Below are positions 10,301 to 17,202 of a stretch of 64,000 nucleotides of DNA, piece by piece. The stretch is from the NCBI GenBank assembly GCA_005773635.1, contig SXHN01000118.1:62001-126000 (forward strand). Direction: 5' to 3'. The notes below the pieces were generated by a model. That model did no database searches. It had not been told where the DNA came from and saw nothing but the letters and a program-made list of their open reading frames with translations. The stretch is from Actinomycetota bacterium (lineage in GTDB: Bacteria; Actinomycetota; Acidimicrobiia; IMCC26256; PALSA-610). Within the stretch, counting starts at the first letter, position 1; each line of letters opens with the position of its first letter. A program made the translations under genes and the position numbers.

Positions 10301-10941
10301 ACGGTTTCGAAGGCCAGGGCCCCGAACACTCGAGCGCGCGCATCGAACGGTTCCTTACATTGTGCGCGGAAAACAACATCCGCGTCACCTACCCAACGAC
10401 GGCAGCCAACTATTTTCACGTGTTGCGACGCCAGGTGCTCGACGCGGACCGCAAACCACTCGTGGTCTTCACGCCCAAGAAATATTTGCGCATGCCCACC
10501 ACCTACTCGCCTGTTGCCGACTTCACTGCGGGTGCATTCCGCAAGACCCTCGCCGACCCGACTCCAGCCGATGCATCCACAGTCACCCGACTCGTTGTTT
10601 GTTCTGGCAAGTTCGGTCACGAGGTAATTGAGCGTCGAAATCAGTCGGGCCTCGGCGTTTCGGTGCTACGCGTCGAACAGCTCTATCCGATACCCGCGGC
10701 CGAGTTGTCCTCGGCGCTGTTGAAATATCCGAATCTGCAATCCGTGGTGTGGGCCCAAGAAGAACCAGAAAACATGGGGGCCCGAATCTTCGCGATGGAT
10801 GCGATGAGTCACATCCTCCCCGACCGACTCGAGCGACGCTACGTAGCGCGAGCGGCAAGCGCGAGTCCCGCGAGCGGCTCAAGCAAAGTGCACGACGCCG
10901 AACAAGAAGAGCTACTCACATCGATCTTCGCGAACCTGTAA
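7342..10941 (+). CDS. kgd: Multifunctional 2-oxoglutarate metabolism enzyme (E1/E2 fusion)
   Basis: A 1199-residue fusion characteristic of Actinobacteria (mycobacterial Kgd/SucA, corynebacterial OdhA). It is the thiamine-diphosphate E1 of 2-oxoglutarate dehydrogenase fused to an E2 succinyltransferase domain that lacks a lipoyl domain. The short N-terminal E1 segment (residues 1-40) is followed by a Pro/Ala/Thr-rich linker. The E2 catalytic domain (about 90-330) has TYDHRVIGG, and E1 and transketolase-like domains occupy about 350-1199 with AHRGRLNVL and YRRYGHNEGDEP. It feeds succinyl-CoA to the TCA cycle with an E2 and E3 encoded elsewhere. ATG at 7342 is chosen because GAGG lies eight bases upstream and it gives the family N-terminus; an upstream GTG at 7324 is less likely. 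Confidence 0.97.
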   Translation: MTDHSSDIGPNAGLVEEMYRRFQEDPAGIAPAWQEFFADYTPRTTSASPTAQLAAAPAAPIPTTAASAAGKSPTGGPSNINLLEGETATAIKGPAKSVVTNMELSLTVPTATSVRTVPAKLLEINRQILNNHLARTGGGKVSFTHLIGYAILKALAMTPGMNVSYGIVDGQPSIARHDHVNLGLAIDQKKKDGTRTLLVPNLKAADTLNFAEFHGAYEELLRRVRASKITPDDFAGTTVSLTNPGMIGTVHSVPRLMPGQGVIIGVGSIDYPPEYQGADPAVIARVGVSKVVTITSTYDHRVIGGAESGEFLRAIHRNLLGEDGFYDAIFHSLGVPYEPARWMQDSQPMDDATALAEKAIHVQQLINMYRVRGHLIANLDPLGRKEPKTHPELDINHWGLSIWDLDREFPTGGLGHQRTMPLRDVLRLLRDAYARTIGVEYMHIQEHDEKTWIQDRVEGVGYQLDLEEKKRILFSLNAAEAFEKFLHTKYIGQKRFSLEGAETLIPLVEFLLAEAATAGVQEVVLGMAHRGRLNVLANLVGKSYGQIFREFEGELDPDSSQGSGDVKYHLGASGEYMTHTGTPIRVTMAANPSHLEAVDPVVEGMVRAKQDRNHEGDQLSVLSVLVHGDAAFAGQGVVAETLNLSELPGYDVGGTVHIVVNNQLGFTTAPTFARSTVHCTDIAKSVQAPIFHVNGEDPEAAIRVIRLAFAFQQRWKKDVVVDMVCYRRYGHNEGDEPGFTQPRMYELIRARRSVRKLYTEVLVNRGDLTVEDCERALEDYQHKLEHAFAETRDGSESPDWFETEPERRIAATIETGVARETLDRVITTLTTFPEGFTVHPKLKRILEARRTSFDTDQIDWATAEALAFGSLLLEGIPVRLAGQDSRRGTFSQRHATVVDFSNENEYTPLTNLDPNQAPFMVFDSLLSEYAALGFEYGYSIADKDALVCWEAQFGDFSNVAQAIIDQFIVAAEDKWAQRSGMVMLLPHGFEGQGPEHSSARIERFLTLCAENNIRVTYPTTAANYFHVLRRQVLDADRKPLVVFTPKKYLRMPTTYSPVADFTAGAFRKTLADPTPADASTVTRLVVCSGKFGHEVIERRNQSGLGVSVLRVEQLYPIPAAELSSALLKYPNLQSVVWAQEEPENMGARIFAMDAMSHILPDRLERRYVARAASASPASGSSKVHDAEQEELLTSIFANL

Positions 10942-10960
10942 CGCCCAGTCGACCGACGCC

Positions 10961-11070
10961 AAACCGACCGACGGCGCGATAGTCGACCCCCGACGGTACA
11001 CAAACGCGCCAAACCGACCGACGGCGCGAAAGTCGACCCCCGACGGTACACAAACGCGCCAAACCGACGA
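10961..11070. repeat. 50-bp tandem repeat, two full copies plus a partial third
   Basis: Copy one (10961-11010) and copy two (11011-11060) are 50 bases each and differ only at 10980 (t) versus 11030 (a). A third copy begins at 11061 (AAACCGAC) and breaks off. The array nearly fills the gap between the convergent stops of kgd and the dapA-like gene. It is not a CRISPR, because there are no spacers and the units abut. Function is unknown; it may mark replication slippage or a terminator region. Confidence 0.9.
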
Positions 11071-11076
11071 TGTGAC

Positions 11077-11976
11077 CTACGCGCTGGCCGCGGAAATCGC
11101 GGCGAGACACCGCTGAATGCTGGCTTCGCTCGCATTACCCATGGGCGCGCGCAAGTCGGGTGAACTGATTCGGCCTTGTGCGTGGAGCGCGCCTTTCCAC
11201 ACCGCCGGATTCGGCTCGGCAAATCCAGCAGCCACAACGGCGAGCAATGCACTGGCGTGGCGCACGGCGTCGTCGAGTTTGCCATGCACGCCACATTCCA
11301 CCATCTCCACGAATCGCTGCGTACAGACATGCGACGCCGCGGCAATTGCTCCATGGCCACCCATCAAAATGATCGGCGTGATGTAGGCATCGTCGCCACA
11401 CAACACGAAGAAATCGCTTGGGGCATCTCGCAAAATTTCCAGCGTGTCGGCATCAAGGGCGCCGACTGCCTGTTTGATCCCAACGATGTTGTCGACCGCC
11501 GCGAGTTCCAGAACTGCCGCCGCCCCGAGCCCTCGGCCGGTGCGATACGGAATGTTGTAGATCAGTACCGGCACCGGGCTGGCCGCCGCGACCGCTTTGT
11601 AGTGATCCACGATGGCGGCTTCCGATGGGCGAACGTAATACGGAACTACGACGAGCGCCGAAGTGCACGCCGCAACACCCTTGAGTGCAACCGTTCCAGA
11701 AATTGTTGTGCGGGTGCTATTGGTGCCAGTACCCACCATGAGCTGAGCCCCACGCTGTGCGCACACCTCTGAGCAAGCTGCAATGACCGCCGTCTTCTCG
11801 TCTGCATCGAGGGCTGGCGCCTCACCGGTGGTACCCAGCGCCACGATCCCGACGGCGCCGGCATCGAGGTACTCATGGCACAAACGGCGTATGGCCTCAC
11901 AATCGACACTGCCATCGGCCGCGAAGGGCGTGATCAGCGGTACCCAAAGACCCCGAAGGTCAAGCGCAGAATTCAT
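11077..11976 (-). CDS. dapA: Dihydrodipicolinate synthase family protein (DapA-like)
   Basis: A 299-residue TIM-barrel aldolase of the DapA/NAL family, most likely 4-hydroxy-tetrahydrodipicolinate synthase of lysine and cell-wall diaminopimelate synthesis. Diagnostic residues are seen: GTTGEAP for pyruvate carboxylate binding, YNIPYRTG with the catalytic tyrosine and the arginine that binds the aspartate semialdehyde acid group, and GIKQA with the Schiff-base lysine near residue 160. The ATG at 11976 is chosen because it gives the family N-terminus and a TACGAT box lies six bases upstream. It is divergent from a TSUP transporter. Another keto-acid aldolase of the family cannot be fully excluded. 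Confidence 0.87.
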   Translation of the reverse strand: MNSALDLRGLWVPLITPFAADGSVDCEAIRRLCHEYLDAGAVGIVALGTTGEAPALDADEKTAVIAACSEVCAQRGAQLMVGTGTNSTRTTISGTVALKGVAACTSALVVVPYYVRPSEAAIVDHYKAVAAASPVPVLIYNIPYRTGRGLGAAAVLELAAVDNIVGIKQAVGALDADTLEILRDAPSDFFVLCGDDAYITPIILMGGHGAIAAASHVCTQRFVEMVECGVHGKLDDAVRHASALLAVVAAGFAEPNPAVWKGALHAQGRISSPDLRAPMGNASEASIQRCLAAISAASA

Positions 11977-11982
11977 GGAACA

Positions 11983-11988
11983 ATCGTA
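11983..11988 (-). promoter_or_regulatory. Candidate -10 box of dapA (leaderless)
   Basis: On the minus strand TACGAT is followed by six bases and the ATG at 11976. A possible -35 TTGGAA lies 18 bases further upstream. Confidence 0.55.
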
Positions 11989-12028
11989 CAGAGTCGATGC
12001 AGTTCGTTCCAAAGTGTTTCTGCCCTCG

Positions 12029-12034
12029 TAGAGT
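12029..12034 (+). promoter_or_regulatory. Candidate -10 box of TSUP gene
   Basis: TAGAGT fits TANNNT and ends eight bases before the GTG at 12043. No ribosome binding site is visible. Confidence 0.4.
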
Positions 12035-12042
12035 GCACAATC

Positions 12043-12825
12043 GTGCCTGTCGCACTCCAAGTAGGTCTCTGCGTAGTGATTGGCATCGGTACCGGTGTCC
12101 TCTCAGCGACGTTCGGAGTCGGCGGAGCCGTTGTCTCGACTCCAGGCATCCGATCGCTCGGAGCCACTCCTGTCGAGGGTATCGGGTCGACGCTGCCGTC
12201 AGTATTGCCGTCGGCGATCGCTGGAACGTTGCGGTATCACCATGAAGGATTCGTCCGCTGGGGTGTAGTGCGCGTGGTCGCACCATGGGGGTGCGCTGCA
12301 TCAGTGGCGGGGGCTCTGGCGACCGTCCGATTCCCTGGTGAAGGCCACGTGCAGATGATCATCACAGCGCTCTTGGTGATCTACACCGCGCTCACCACGT
12401 CCCGAAGCCCCAAAGCCTCTGACCTCGACGCCGAATCCCATACGCCACTTGCCACCTGGTGGCGCAGCGCACTGATCGGTGCGGGGGCGGGAGCACTCTC
12501 GGGATTCCTCGGAGTGGGCGGCGGAATTTTGATGACGCCAACGTTTCGGAGATGGCTGAAACTCCCGCTCAAAGACACCGTTGCGACGTCCCTCGCGTGC
12601 GTCGGGATCATCGCGATTCCGAGCTCAATCACTCATGTCACCCAAGGCACAGTGAATTGGGTCTACGCGCTGCCGCTCTGCCTCGGAGTCATTCCGGGAG
12701 CGCGGCTGGGCGCCAAATTTGCGATTCAAGCTAGCGACCGCACGTTGCGTCTCATCATCGGCTGGGGTCTGGGCATCATCGGCTTTGCTTACGGCGCAGC
12801 AGAAGTACTTGCGCTTGTGAGTTGA
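12043..12825 (+). CDS. TauE/SafE-family (TSUP) membrane permease
   Basis: A polytopic membrane protein of about 260 residues, matching the TSUP family of anion exporters and importers (sulfite, sulfoacetate, thiosulfate). The two internally repeated halves each open with a glycine-rich motif: GVLSATFGVGGAVVSTP near the N-terminus and GALSGFLGVGGGILMTP in the second half. Both are typical of the family. GTG at 12043 is chosen because the frame upstream has no membrane character and overlaps the dapA promoter. Its 3' end overlaps the convergent uracil-DNA glycosylase by 37 bases. The transported anion is unknown. Confidence 0.88.
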   Translation: MPVALQVGLCVVIGIGTGVLSATFGVGGAVVSTPGIRSLGATPVEGIGSTLPSVLPSAIAGTLRYHHEGFVRWGVVRVVAPWGCAASVAGALATVRFPGEGHVQMIITALLVIYTALTTSRSPKASDLDAESHTPLATWWRSALIGAGAGALSGFLGVGGGILMTPTFRRWLKLPLKDTVATSLACVGIIAIPSSITHVTQGTVNWVYALPLCLGVIPGARLGAKFAIQASDRTLRLIIGWGLGIIGFAYGAAEVLALVS

Positions 12826-13505
12826 CCCGCGCGAGCCCATGTGGCATCAAGCATCGAAGGCGTGAGTTTCCCCGTAAAGGTGTTCTGCTGACTGGGATGA
12901 AACGAACAAACGATGGTGTACTTCCCCGCTACCTGTTCGACGAGATGACCAAACTTCGCCCGTTTCGCTGGAAGATCCACTCCCGCGGCTCGCAAGGCTG
13001 ACCACAGCGCCTCATACGCGAATGATCCCAACACAACAATCACTTCGACGTTTCGGAGCAGCTGCAACTCCCGCACAAGAAAAGGCTGGCAAGTATCGCG
13101 TTCCCACGGAGTGGGTTTGTTGCCAGGCGGAGCACATCGAACTGCGGCGACGACGTATGCATCGTGCAAGGCCAGGCCATCATGGATCGATACACATTCT
13201 GGTTGGTTGGCAAACCCGCACCTATGCAAGGAAGCAAACAGGAAATCACCCGATCGGTCACCGGTGAACACCCGACCAGTTCGGTTCGCACCATGGGCAG
13301 CCGGAGCAAGCCCAACTACCAAGACGCGAGCGGCAACATCGCCGAATCCCGGAGCCGGTTTACCCCAATATTCCTGGTCCCGGAATGCGGCACGTTTCTC
13401 AACCGCAATCGCTTCGCGCCACTCAACCAACCGCGGACACGCGCGACACCCACAGATCTCCGATGACAGCGCAGCAATTTCACGTCGTGCGCTCGGCTTC
13501 GCCAC
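12789..13505 (-). CDS. udgB: Uracil-DNA glycosylase, family 5 (UdgB type)
   Basis: A 238-residue Fe-S uracil-DNA glycosylase that removes uracil and other deaminated bases from DNA. The signature GLAPAAHGANRTGR with FTGD is that of family 5, where alanine and histidine replace the aspartate/asparagine of other families. FHPSQQNTFTG near the C-terminus is the second active-site motif. Cluster cysteines are visible in ICGCRACPRL near residue 20 and further along in VRCAPPGN and DTCQPF. It starts at GTG 13505, seven bases after a TACGAT box, and is divergent from a lipid kinase. It probably acts alone in base-excision repair. Confidence 0.93.
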   Translation of the reverse strand: MAKPSARREIAALSSEICGCRACPRLVEWREAIAVEKRAAFRDQEYWGKPAPGFGDVAARVLVVGLAPAAHGANRTGRVFTGDRSGDFLFASLHRCGFANQPECVSIHDGLALHDAYVVAAVRCAPPGNKPTPWERDTCQPFLVRELQLLRNVEVIVVLGSFAYEALWSALRAAGVDLPAKRAKFGHLVEQVAGKYTIVCSFHPSQQNTFTGKLTPSMLDATWARAGQLTSASTSAAP

Positions 13506-13512
13506 GAATCAG

Positions 13513-13518
13513 ATCGTA
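13513..13518 (-). promoter_or_regulatory. Candidate -10 box of udgB
   Basis: The minus-strand TACGAT ends seven bases before the GTG at 13505. It shares two base pairs with the plus-strand box at 13517-13522. Confidence 0.5.
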
Positions 13519-13522
13519 GGCT
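13517..13522 (+). promoter_or_regulatory. Candidate -10 box of lipid kinase gene
   Basis: TAGGCT fits TANNNT and ends nine bases before the ATG at 13532. It overlaps the -10 box of the divergent gene. Confidence 0.35.
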
Positions 13523-13531
13523 CCAAGCTCA

Positions 13532-14482
13532 ATGAAGATGATGTTGATCGCGAACTCGGTGGCATCGTCGTACAGCGCTCGGCGACGAGTCGTCATTCGT
13601 AAGGCTCTCGCCGCGGACTGTGATCTCACCGCAGTGGAGACCGAGTACCGGGGACATGCCACCGAACTCGCAGCACAAGCTGCCGCCGACGGATTCGACG
13701 TGGTCGTCGTGCTCGCAGGCGATGGCACACTCAACGAAGCTGCCTGTGGGCTCGTCGGCACTCAAACGGCGCTCGCTCCACTTCCCGGAGGTTCTACGAA
13801 CGTCTACGCGCAGGCACTCGGAGTGCCCCTCGATCCAGTCGATGCAGCATCCGTGCTCATTCAGAGCTTGGAAACTGAATCATCGACCCGCATCGGCGTA
13901 GGCAAGGTGAACGATCGTCACTTTCTGTTTCACTGCGGAGTCGGTTTCGACGCCGCAGTCATTCGACAAGTCGAAAAATACGGTCGTCTCAAGCGCCATG
14001 CCGCGCATCCGGTTTACGTGCTTGCGGCGTTCGACACGTGGTTTCGCGGCTTCGACCGCAACGAACCAGCCTTCGACATCGAGCTTCCCGACGGCGAACG
14101 CATCGACGGTGTGTACTTCGCAATCATTCACAAGATGGCTCCGTACACCTACCTCGGCCATCGCCCAATCAACGTCGATCGCACGGCGAACTTACACACG
14201 CCACTTTCACTCACGGCATTTACCAGATGCAACGTGATCACATTGATGGGAAGCGCCGCATCAGCCATGGCTTCGGGCCGATACCTCCGGAACCGCAAGA
14301 CCATCAAGCGATACACGGAACTGGAACATTTCACGATCGCGGGCCGCAGACCCTTTCCGCGACAAGTCGATGGCGACGACCTCGGAGACACCATGCGCCT
14401 CGAAGTACAACACATCCCCGACGCAATAACCCTCATAACGCCCTATTCCCCTGCGCCAACTCCGTCCGGCGAAGCCGAGTAG
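13532..14482 (+). CDS. Diacylglycerol kinase family lipid kinase
   Basis: A 316-residue DagK/YegS-type kinase that would phosphorylate diacylglycerol or a related lipid at the inner membrane face. AGDGTLNE near residue 70 is the nucleotide-binding GGDGT motif with an alanine in first place. LPGGSTNVYA is the second catalytic-domain motif. The C-terminal beta-sandwich follows from about residue 150. Starts at 13538 and 13541 are also possible because the protein opens MKMML. It is divergent from udgB and converges on a glycerophosphodiester phosphodiesterase, so both may serve phospholipid turnover. Confidence 0.9.
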   Translation: MKMMLIANSVASSYSARRRVVIRKALAADCDLTAVETEYRGHATELAAQAAADGFDVVVVLAGDGTLNEAACGLVGTQTALAPLPGGSTNVYAQALGVPLDPVDAASVLIQSLETESSTRIGVGKVNDRHFLFHCGVGFDAAVIRQVEKYGRLKRHAAHPVYVLAAFDTWFRGFDRNEPAFDIELPDGERIDGVYFAIIHKMAPYTYLGHRPINVDRTANLHTPLSLTAFTRCNVITLMGSAASAMASGRYLRNRKTIKRYTELEHFTIAGRRPFPRQVDGDDLGDTMRLEVQHIPDAITLITPYSPAPTPSGEAE

Positions 14483-14528
14483 CACCGCCCCATTTCGCTC
14501 CTCGTCGCTCGTGGTCTCGCTGTGCTAC
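14479..14528. terminator. Inverted repeat spanning two convergent stops
   Basis: GTAGCAC at 14479-14485 and its complement GTGCTAC at 14522-14528 flank a 36-base loop. Each arm contains the stop codon of one of the two convergent genes. A shared terminator is possible, but the long loop and lack of a T-run make it weak. Confidence 0.3.
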
Positions 14529-15241
14529 CGCGTTGGCGTTAACGCTTTGCGAGCGATGTCGGGGCGGTTGGTAATTACTGCGTGCACTCCAGCGTTCGCA
14601 AAGTCTTGCATCACCGCGGGGTCATCGACCGTCCACGTATTGATCCGCACGTCGTATTCACGAGCAACGCGCATCGTTGTGTCAAGGTTGGCTTTGAGGT
14701 TGCCCCAATCGGGGTGAAGGTAATCATGTCCGTGCTCACGCGCTATACCAACCGCGGCCGCGGGATCGTGTCCATGGATCAACCAACCAGTCGTGATGCT
14801 CGCGTCGATCTCGCGCAGGTCGTTCAGCATCGCGATGTCAAATGATGACACGACAACGTTGTCAATCGCACCGCGCAACACGACGAGTTCTGCTACACCG
14901 TGGGCGACGATCCGCTGCGGATCAGCATCGCTATCCCACGAACAGCACTTCATCTCTACGTTGATCAACGGCATTGCACCGCAGACATCGAATACCTCAT
15001 TCAGCGTCGGAACATCGGGATGGATCGCCCGCAGTTCCTCGAAACGATGATCCATGACGCGACCGATGCCAGGGAGTTCGGCGTCGTGATGCACTACCAA
15101 CACACCGTCGGCCGTCCGGTGAACGTCGAGTTCAATTCCATCTGCCCCCATTTCAACGGCCAGCGAAAACGCGGCCAACGTGTTCTCCGGCGCGTCATAT
15201 GAGGCCCCACGATGACCCACCACGAGTGTTTGCATCGTCAT
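14525..15241 (-). CDS. Glycerophosphodiester phosphodiesterase family protein
   Basis: A 238-residue GDPD-type TIM barrel that hydrolyses glycerophosphodiesters to glycerol 3-phosphate and an alcohol. GHRGASYDAPENT near the N-terminus holds the catalytic HR and metal glutamate. ELDVHRTADGVLVVHHD holds the second metal aspartate and the catalytic histidine. There is no signal peptide, so it should act on intracellular diesters from phospholipid turnover. ATG at 15241 is chosen because it puts the HRGA motif near the N-terminus and a TAGGGT box lies seven bases upstream; a second ATG two codons on is possible. Confidence 0.92.
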   Translation of the reverse strand: MTMQTLVVGHRGASYDAPENTLAAFSLAVEMGADGIELDVHRTADGVLVVHHDAELPGIGRVMDHRFEELRAIHPDVPTLNEVFDVCGAMPLINVEMKCCSWDSDADPQRIVAHGVAELVVLRGAIDNVVVSSFDIAMLNDLREIDASITTGWLIHGHDPAAAVGIAREHGHDYLHPDWGNLKANLDTTMRVAREYDVRINTWTVDDPAVMQDFANAGVHAVITNRPDIARKALTPTR

Positions 15242-15248
15242 GACTCCA

Positions 15249-15254
15249 ACCCTA
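15249..15254 (-). promoter_or_regulatory. Candidate -10 box of phosphodiesterase gene
   Basis: The minus-strand TAGGGT ends seven bases before the ATG at 15241. A GGAG lies in the same interval but only two bases from the ATG, too close for a normal ribosome site. Confidence 0.45.
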
Positions 15255-15349
15255 GGCGGGCTGCAAGAACTACAGACTTGCGATTCGGACATTGAACCCA
15301 ATTCGAGAACACGTTCCAGGAGTGCACGCGAACATGCTGGTCAGAGCTC

Positions 15350-15366
15350 TTGCACGATGTGTGCAA
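15350..15366. promoter_or_regulatory. Perfect inverted repeat upstream of whiB, candidate operator
   Basis: TTGCAC, a five-base spacer (GATGT) and GTGCAA form a perfect 6-bp-arm palindrome. It lies 75 bases before the whiB ATG and 11 bases before a TTGACA hexamer (15377-15382) that could be the -35 element. I see no good -10 box at normal spacing, so promoter placement is uncertain. Confidence 0.4.
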
Positions 15367-15440
15367 ACACGATACGTTGACACCGACGTCAGCTACCGGC
15401 ACGCAGACATACGTCGCGTGACCTTCGGGGAGGAAGACAG

Positions 15441-15722
15441 ATGGCTCTGACTTGGGTTCGCACGCACGACTGGGACGAAGCCGATTGGCGCGATACCGCG
15501 CTCTGTCGTGACACGAGTCCCGAACTGTTCTTTCCCATCGGCAGCACTGGCATGGCGATCGAACAAATCAACGCCGCCAAGAACATCTGTGCGACGTGCC
15601 CGTCCGCGGCACAATGTCTCGATTTCGCGCTGCTCACAAATCAAGAAAATGGCATTTGGGGCGGATACAGCGAAGAAGAACGGCGCCAAATCCGCCGCGA
15701 ACGAGTTACTTCGTCAGTGTAA
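15441..15722 (+). CDS. whiB: WhiB-family Fe-S transcriptional regulator (WhiB1-like)
   Basis: A 93-residue Wbl protein, a family confined to Actinobacteria and their phages. Four cluster-binding cysteines are at 22, 50, 53 and 59 (C, then CATC, then C), followed by the GIWGG turn at 71-75 and a basic tail (RRQIRRER) that contacts DNA. The spacing and the PELFFPIG segment are closest to WhiB1, the nitric-oxide-sensitive essential regulator that partners the housekeeping sigma factor. A GGGGAGGA at 15427-15434 supports the ATG at 15441. A perfect palindrome lies upstream. It converges on the PdtaS-like kinase gene. Confidence 0.95.
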   Translation: MALTWVRTHDWDEADWRDTALCRDTSPELFFPIGSTGMAIEQINAAKNICATCPSAAQCLDFALLTNQENGIWGGYSEEERRQIRRERVTSSV

Positions 15723-15741
15723 GCACACCAATCGCGGCGGC

Positions 15742-17202
15742 TCATACTTCAACGCGCACAACCGACACTGGCACGCGCAAGTGCACCCGCGTGCCGTTTC
15801 CGGTGTCGCGCATCTCAATCGATCCGCCAAGCTCGCCGGTGACGAGCGCTTTTACAATCGATAGCCCTAGGCCGGTAGATCCGTCGAGGGTCCAAGCCGG
15901 ATCGAGACCAACTCCATCGTCTTCGACATCAATCTCGAGGTGCTCGCTGCGTCGGGTGAGCTGCACGTGCACCGTACCCTCTGAACGATCCGCGAACGCA
16001 TGATCGACTGCGTTTTGCATGAGCTCGTTCAAGACCACCGCGAGCGACGTCGCCACTTCACCGAGAACCTCGCCGGCGTCACCGTCGACGGTGAACTTCA
16101 AAGCAAGATCTTGCGACGACACGCTTTCCTCGACGACACGCACCAGCGGCCGGACGATGTCGGTGAAGTCAACCACATCGCCAGCATCTCGCGAAAGTGT
16201 CTCATGCACGATCGCTATCGATCGGATGCGGCGCTCGGACTCCGCTAGCGCAGCCTTGGCTTCTTCACTGTCAAGGCGGCGAATCTGGAGGCGCAGCAGC
16301 GAAGCAATCGTTTGCAGGTTGTTTTTTACTCGATGATGAATCTCGCGAATTGTGGCATCTTTCGACATCAGCATTCGGTCTCGTCGTCGAACATCGCTCA
16401 CATCGCGCAGCAACACAATCGCGCCCGTGATCTGTCCAGAATCGAGCAGGGGAATTGCGCGCAAAACAACAATTACTTCATTGCGCTCAATCTCTTGGAC
16501 AACTGGCAGGCGAGTTTGGAAAGCCTCCGCGATGCCTTCCTCATCAAATCCGATTTCGCGCAAACGCATCCCTTGCATCGCAGCATGAATTCCCATCCGG
16601 TGCATGGAACTCACTGCGTTTGGACTCGCGAATCGCACCCGGATATCGGCGTCGACAACGACAGCGCCATCGCCGACTCGCGGCGAGGTCTCGAGTTCGT
16701 CTTCGTCTTGCACGAAAGGAAACGATCCATCAGCGATCATTCGAGCGAACCGTTGGAATGCATCCAGGTATATGCGTTCCAGTTCGCCAGACCTGCGGCC
16801 CAAGTTCGGAAGAAATTCTCGCGTGAGGAGTGCGATCAGCCGACCGTCGCATCGCACGGGTATCACTTGAACCCGTACTCGTTCTTTGCTGCCGACCGCA
16901 GGGGTGTCAGCCTCTACGACCTCACCGAGGCGCCACACACGCGTCAGCATGGGTCGTTCAACCTCATCGACCACCGAGCTCACCATGTCGGCCGGATAGA
17001 TAGTTTGCCCCGTCGTGGGCCGGGTCTGAGCCAAAACAACGAACCGATGACCTTCTTCGTTCGATAACGGCGCGAGCAACAAAAGATCTGAAAACGAAAG
17101 GTCAGCGAGCGGCCGCCACGTAGCAACCAACCTACGCATGTGTTCAAGGTCGTCGCCTTCAAGCGACGTGCGAGCACGAGCCAATTCGCCAAATGTCGTC
17201 AC
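15742..17202 (-). CDS. pdtaS: PdtaS-like sensor histidine kinase
   Basis: A 486-residue soluble histidine kinase resembling PdtaS of Mycobacterium, which phosphorylates an ANTAR-type RNA-binding response regulator. The N-terminal GAF-like domain (about 1-150), a PAS domain (about 170-285) and a HisKA_2 segment with EIHHRVKNNLQT carrying the phospho-accepting histidine are visible. The ATPase domain has NELMQNAVDHA, DDGVGLD and STGLGLSIV. The GTG at 17202 overlaps the stop of the upstream ATPase gene (GTGA) and gives the family N-terminus TTFGEL. No response regulator is in the window. Confidence 0.9.
   Translation of the reverse strand: MTTFGELARARTSLEGDDLEHMRRLVATWRPLADLSFSDLLLLAPLSNEEGHRFVVLAQTRPTTGQTIYPADMVSSVVDEVERPMLTRVWRLGEVVEADTPAVGSKERVRVQVIPVRCDGRLIALLTREFLPNLGRRSGELERIYLDAFQRFARMIADGSFPFVQDEDELETSPRVGDGAVVVDADIRVRFASPNAVSSMHRMGIHAAMQGMRLREIGFDEEGIAEAFQTRLPVVQEIERNEVIVVLRAIPLLDSGQITGAIVLLRDVSDVRRRDRMLMSKDATIREIHHRVKNNLQTIASLLRLQIRRLDSEEAKAALAESERRIRSIAIVHETLSRDAGDVVDFTDIVRPLVRVVEESVSSQDLALKFTVDGDAGEVLGEVATSLAVVLNELMQNAVDHAFADRSEGTVHVQLTRRSEHLEIDVEDDGVGLDPAWTLDGSTGLGLSIVKALVTGELGGSIEMRDTGNGTRVHLRVPVSVVRVEV

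Noticed and set aside
7342-10941. E1/E2 fusion as an assembly or frameshift error
   Set aside because: The fused order with a short E1 N-terminal segment is the established actinobacterial Kgd/OdhA architecture.
10961-11070. Possible CRISPR repeats
   Set aside because: The 50-base copies are directly adjacent with no spacers, there are only two and a fragment, and no cas genes are near.
15377-15410. Full sigma-70-type promoter for whiB
   Set aside because: TTGACA is present, but no acceptable -10 hexamer occurs at 16-19 bases, so only the palindrome was reported.
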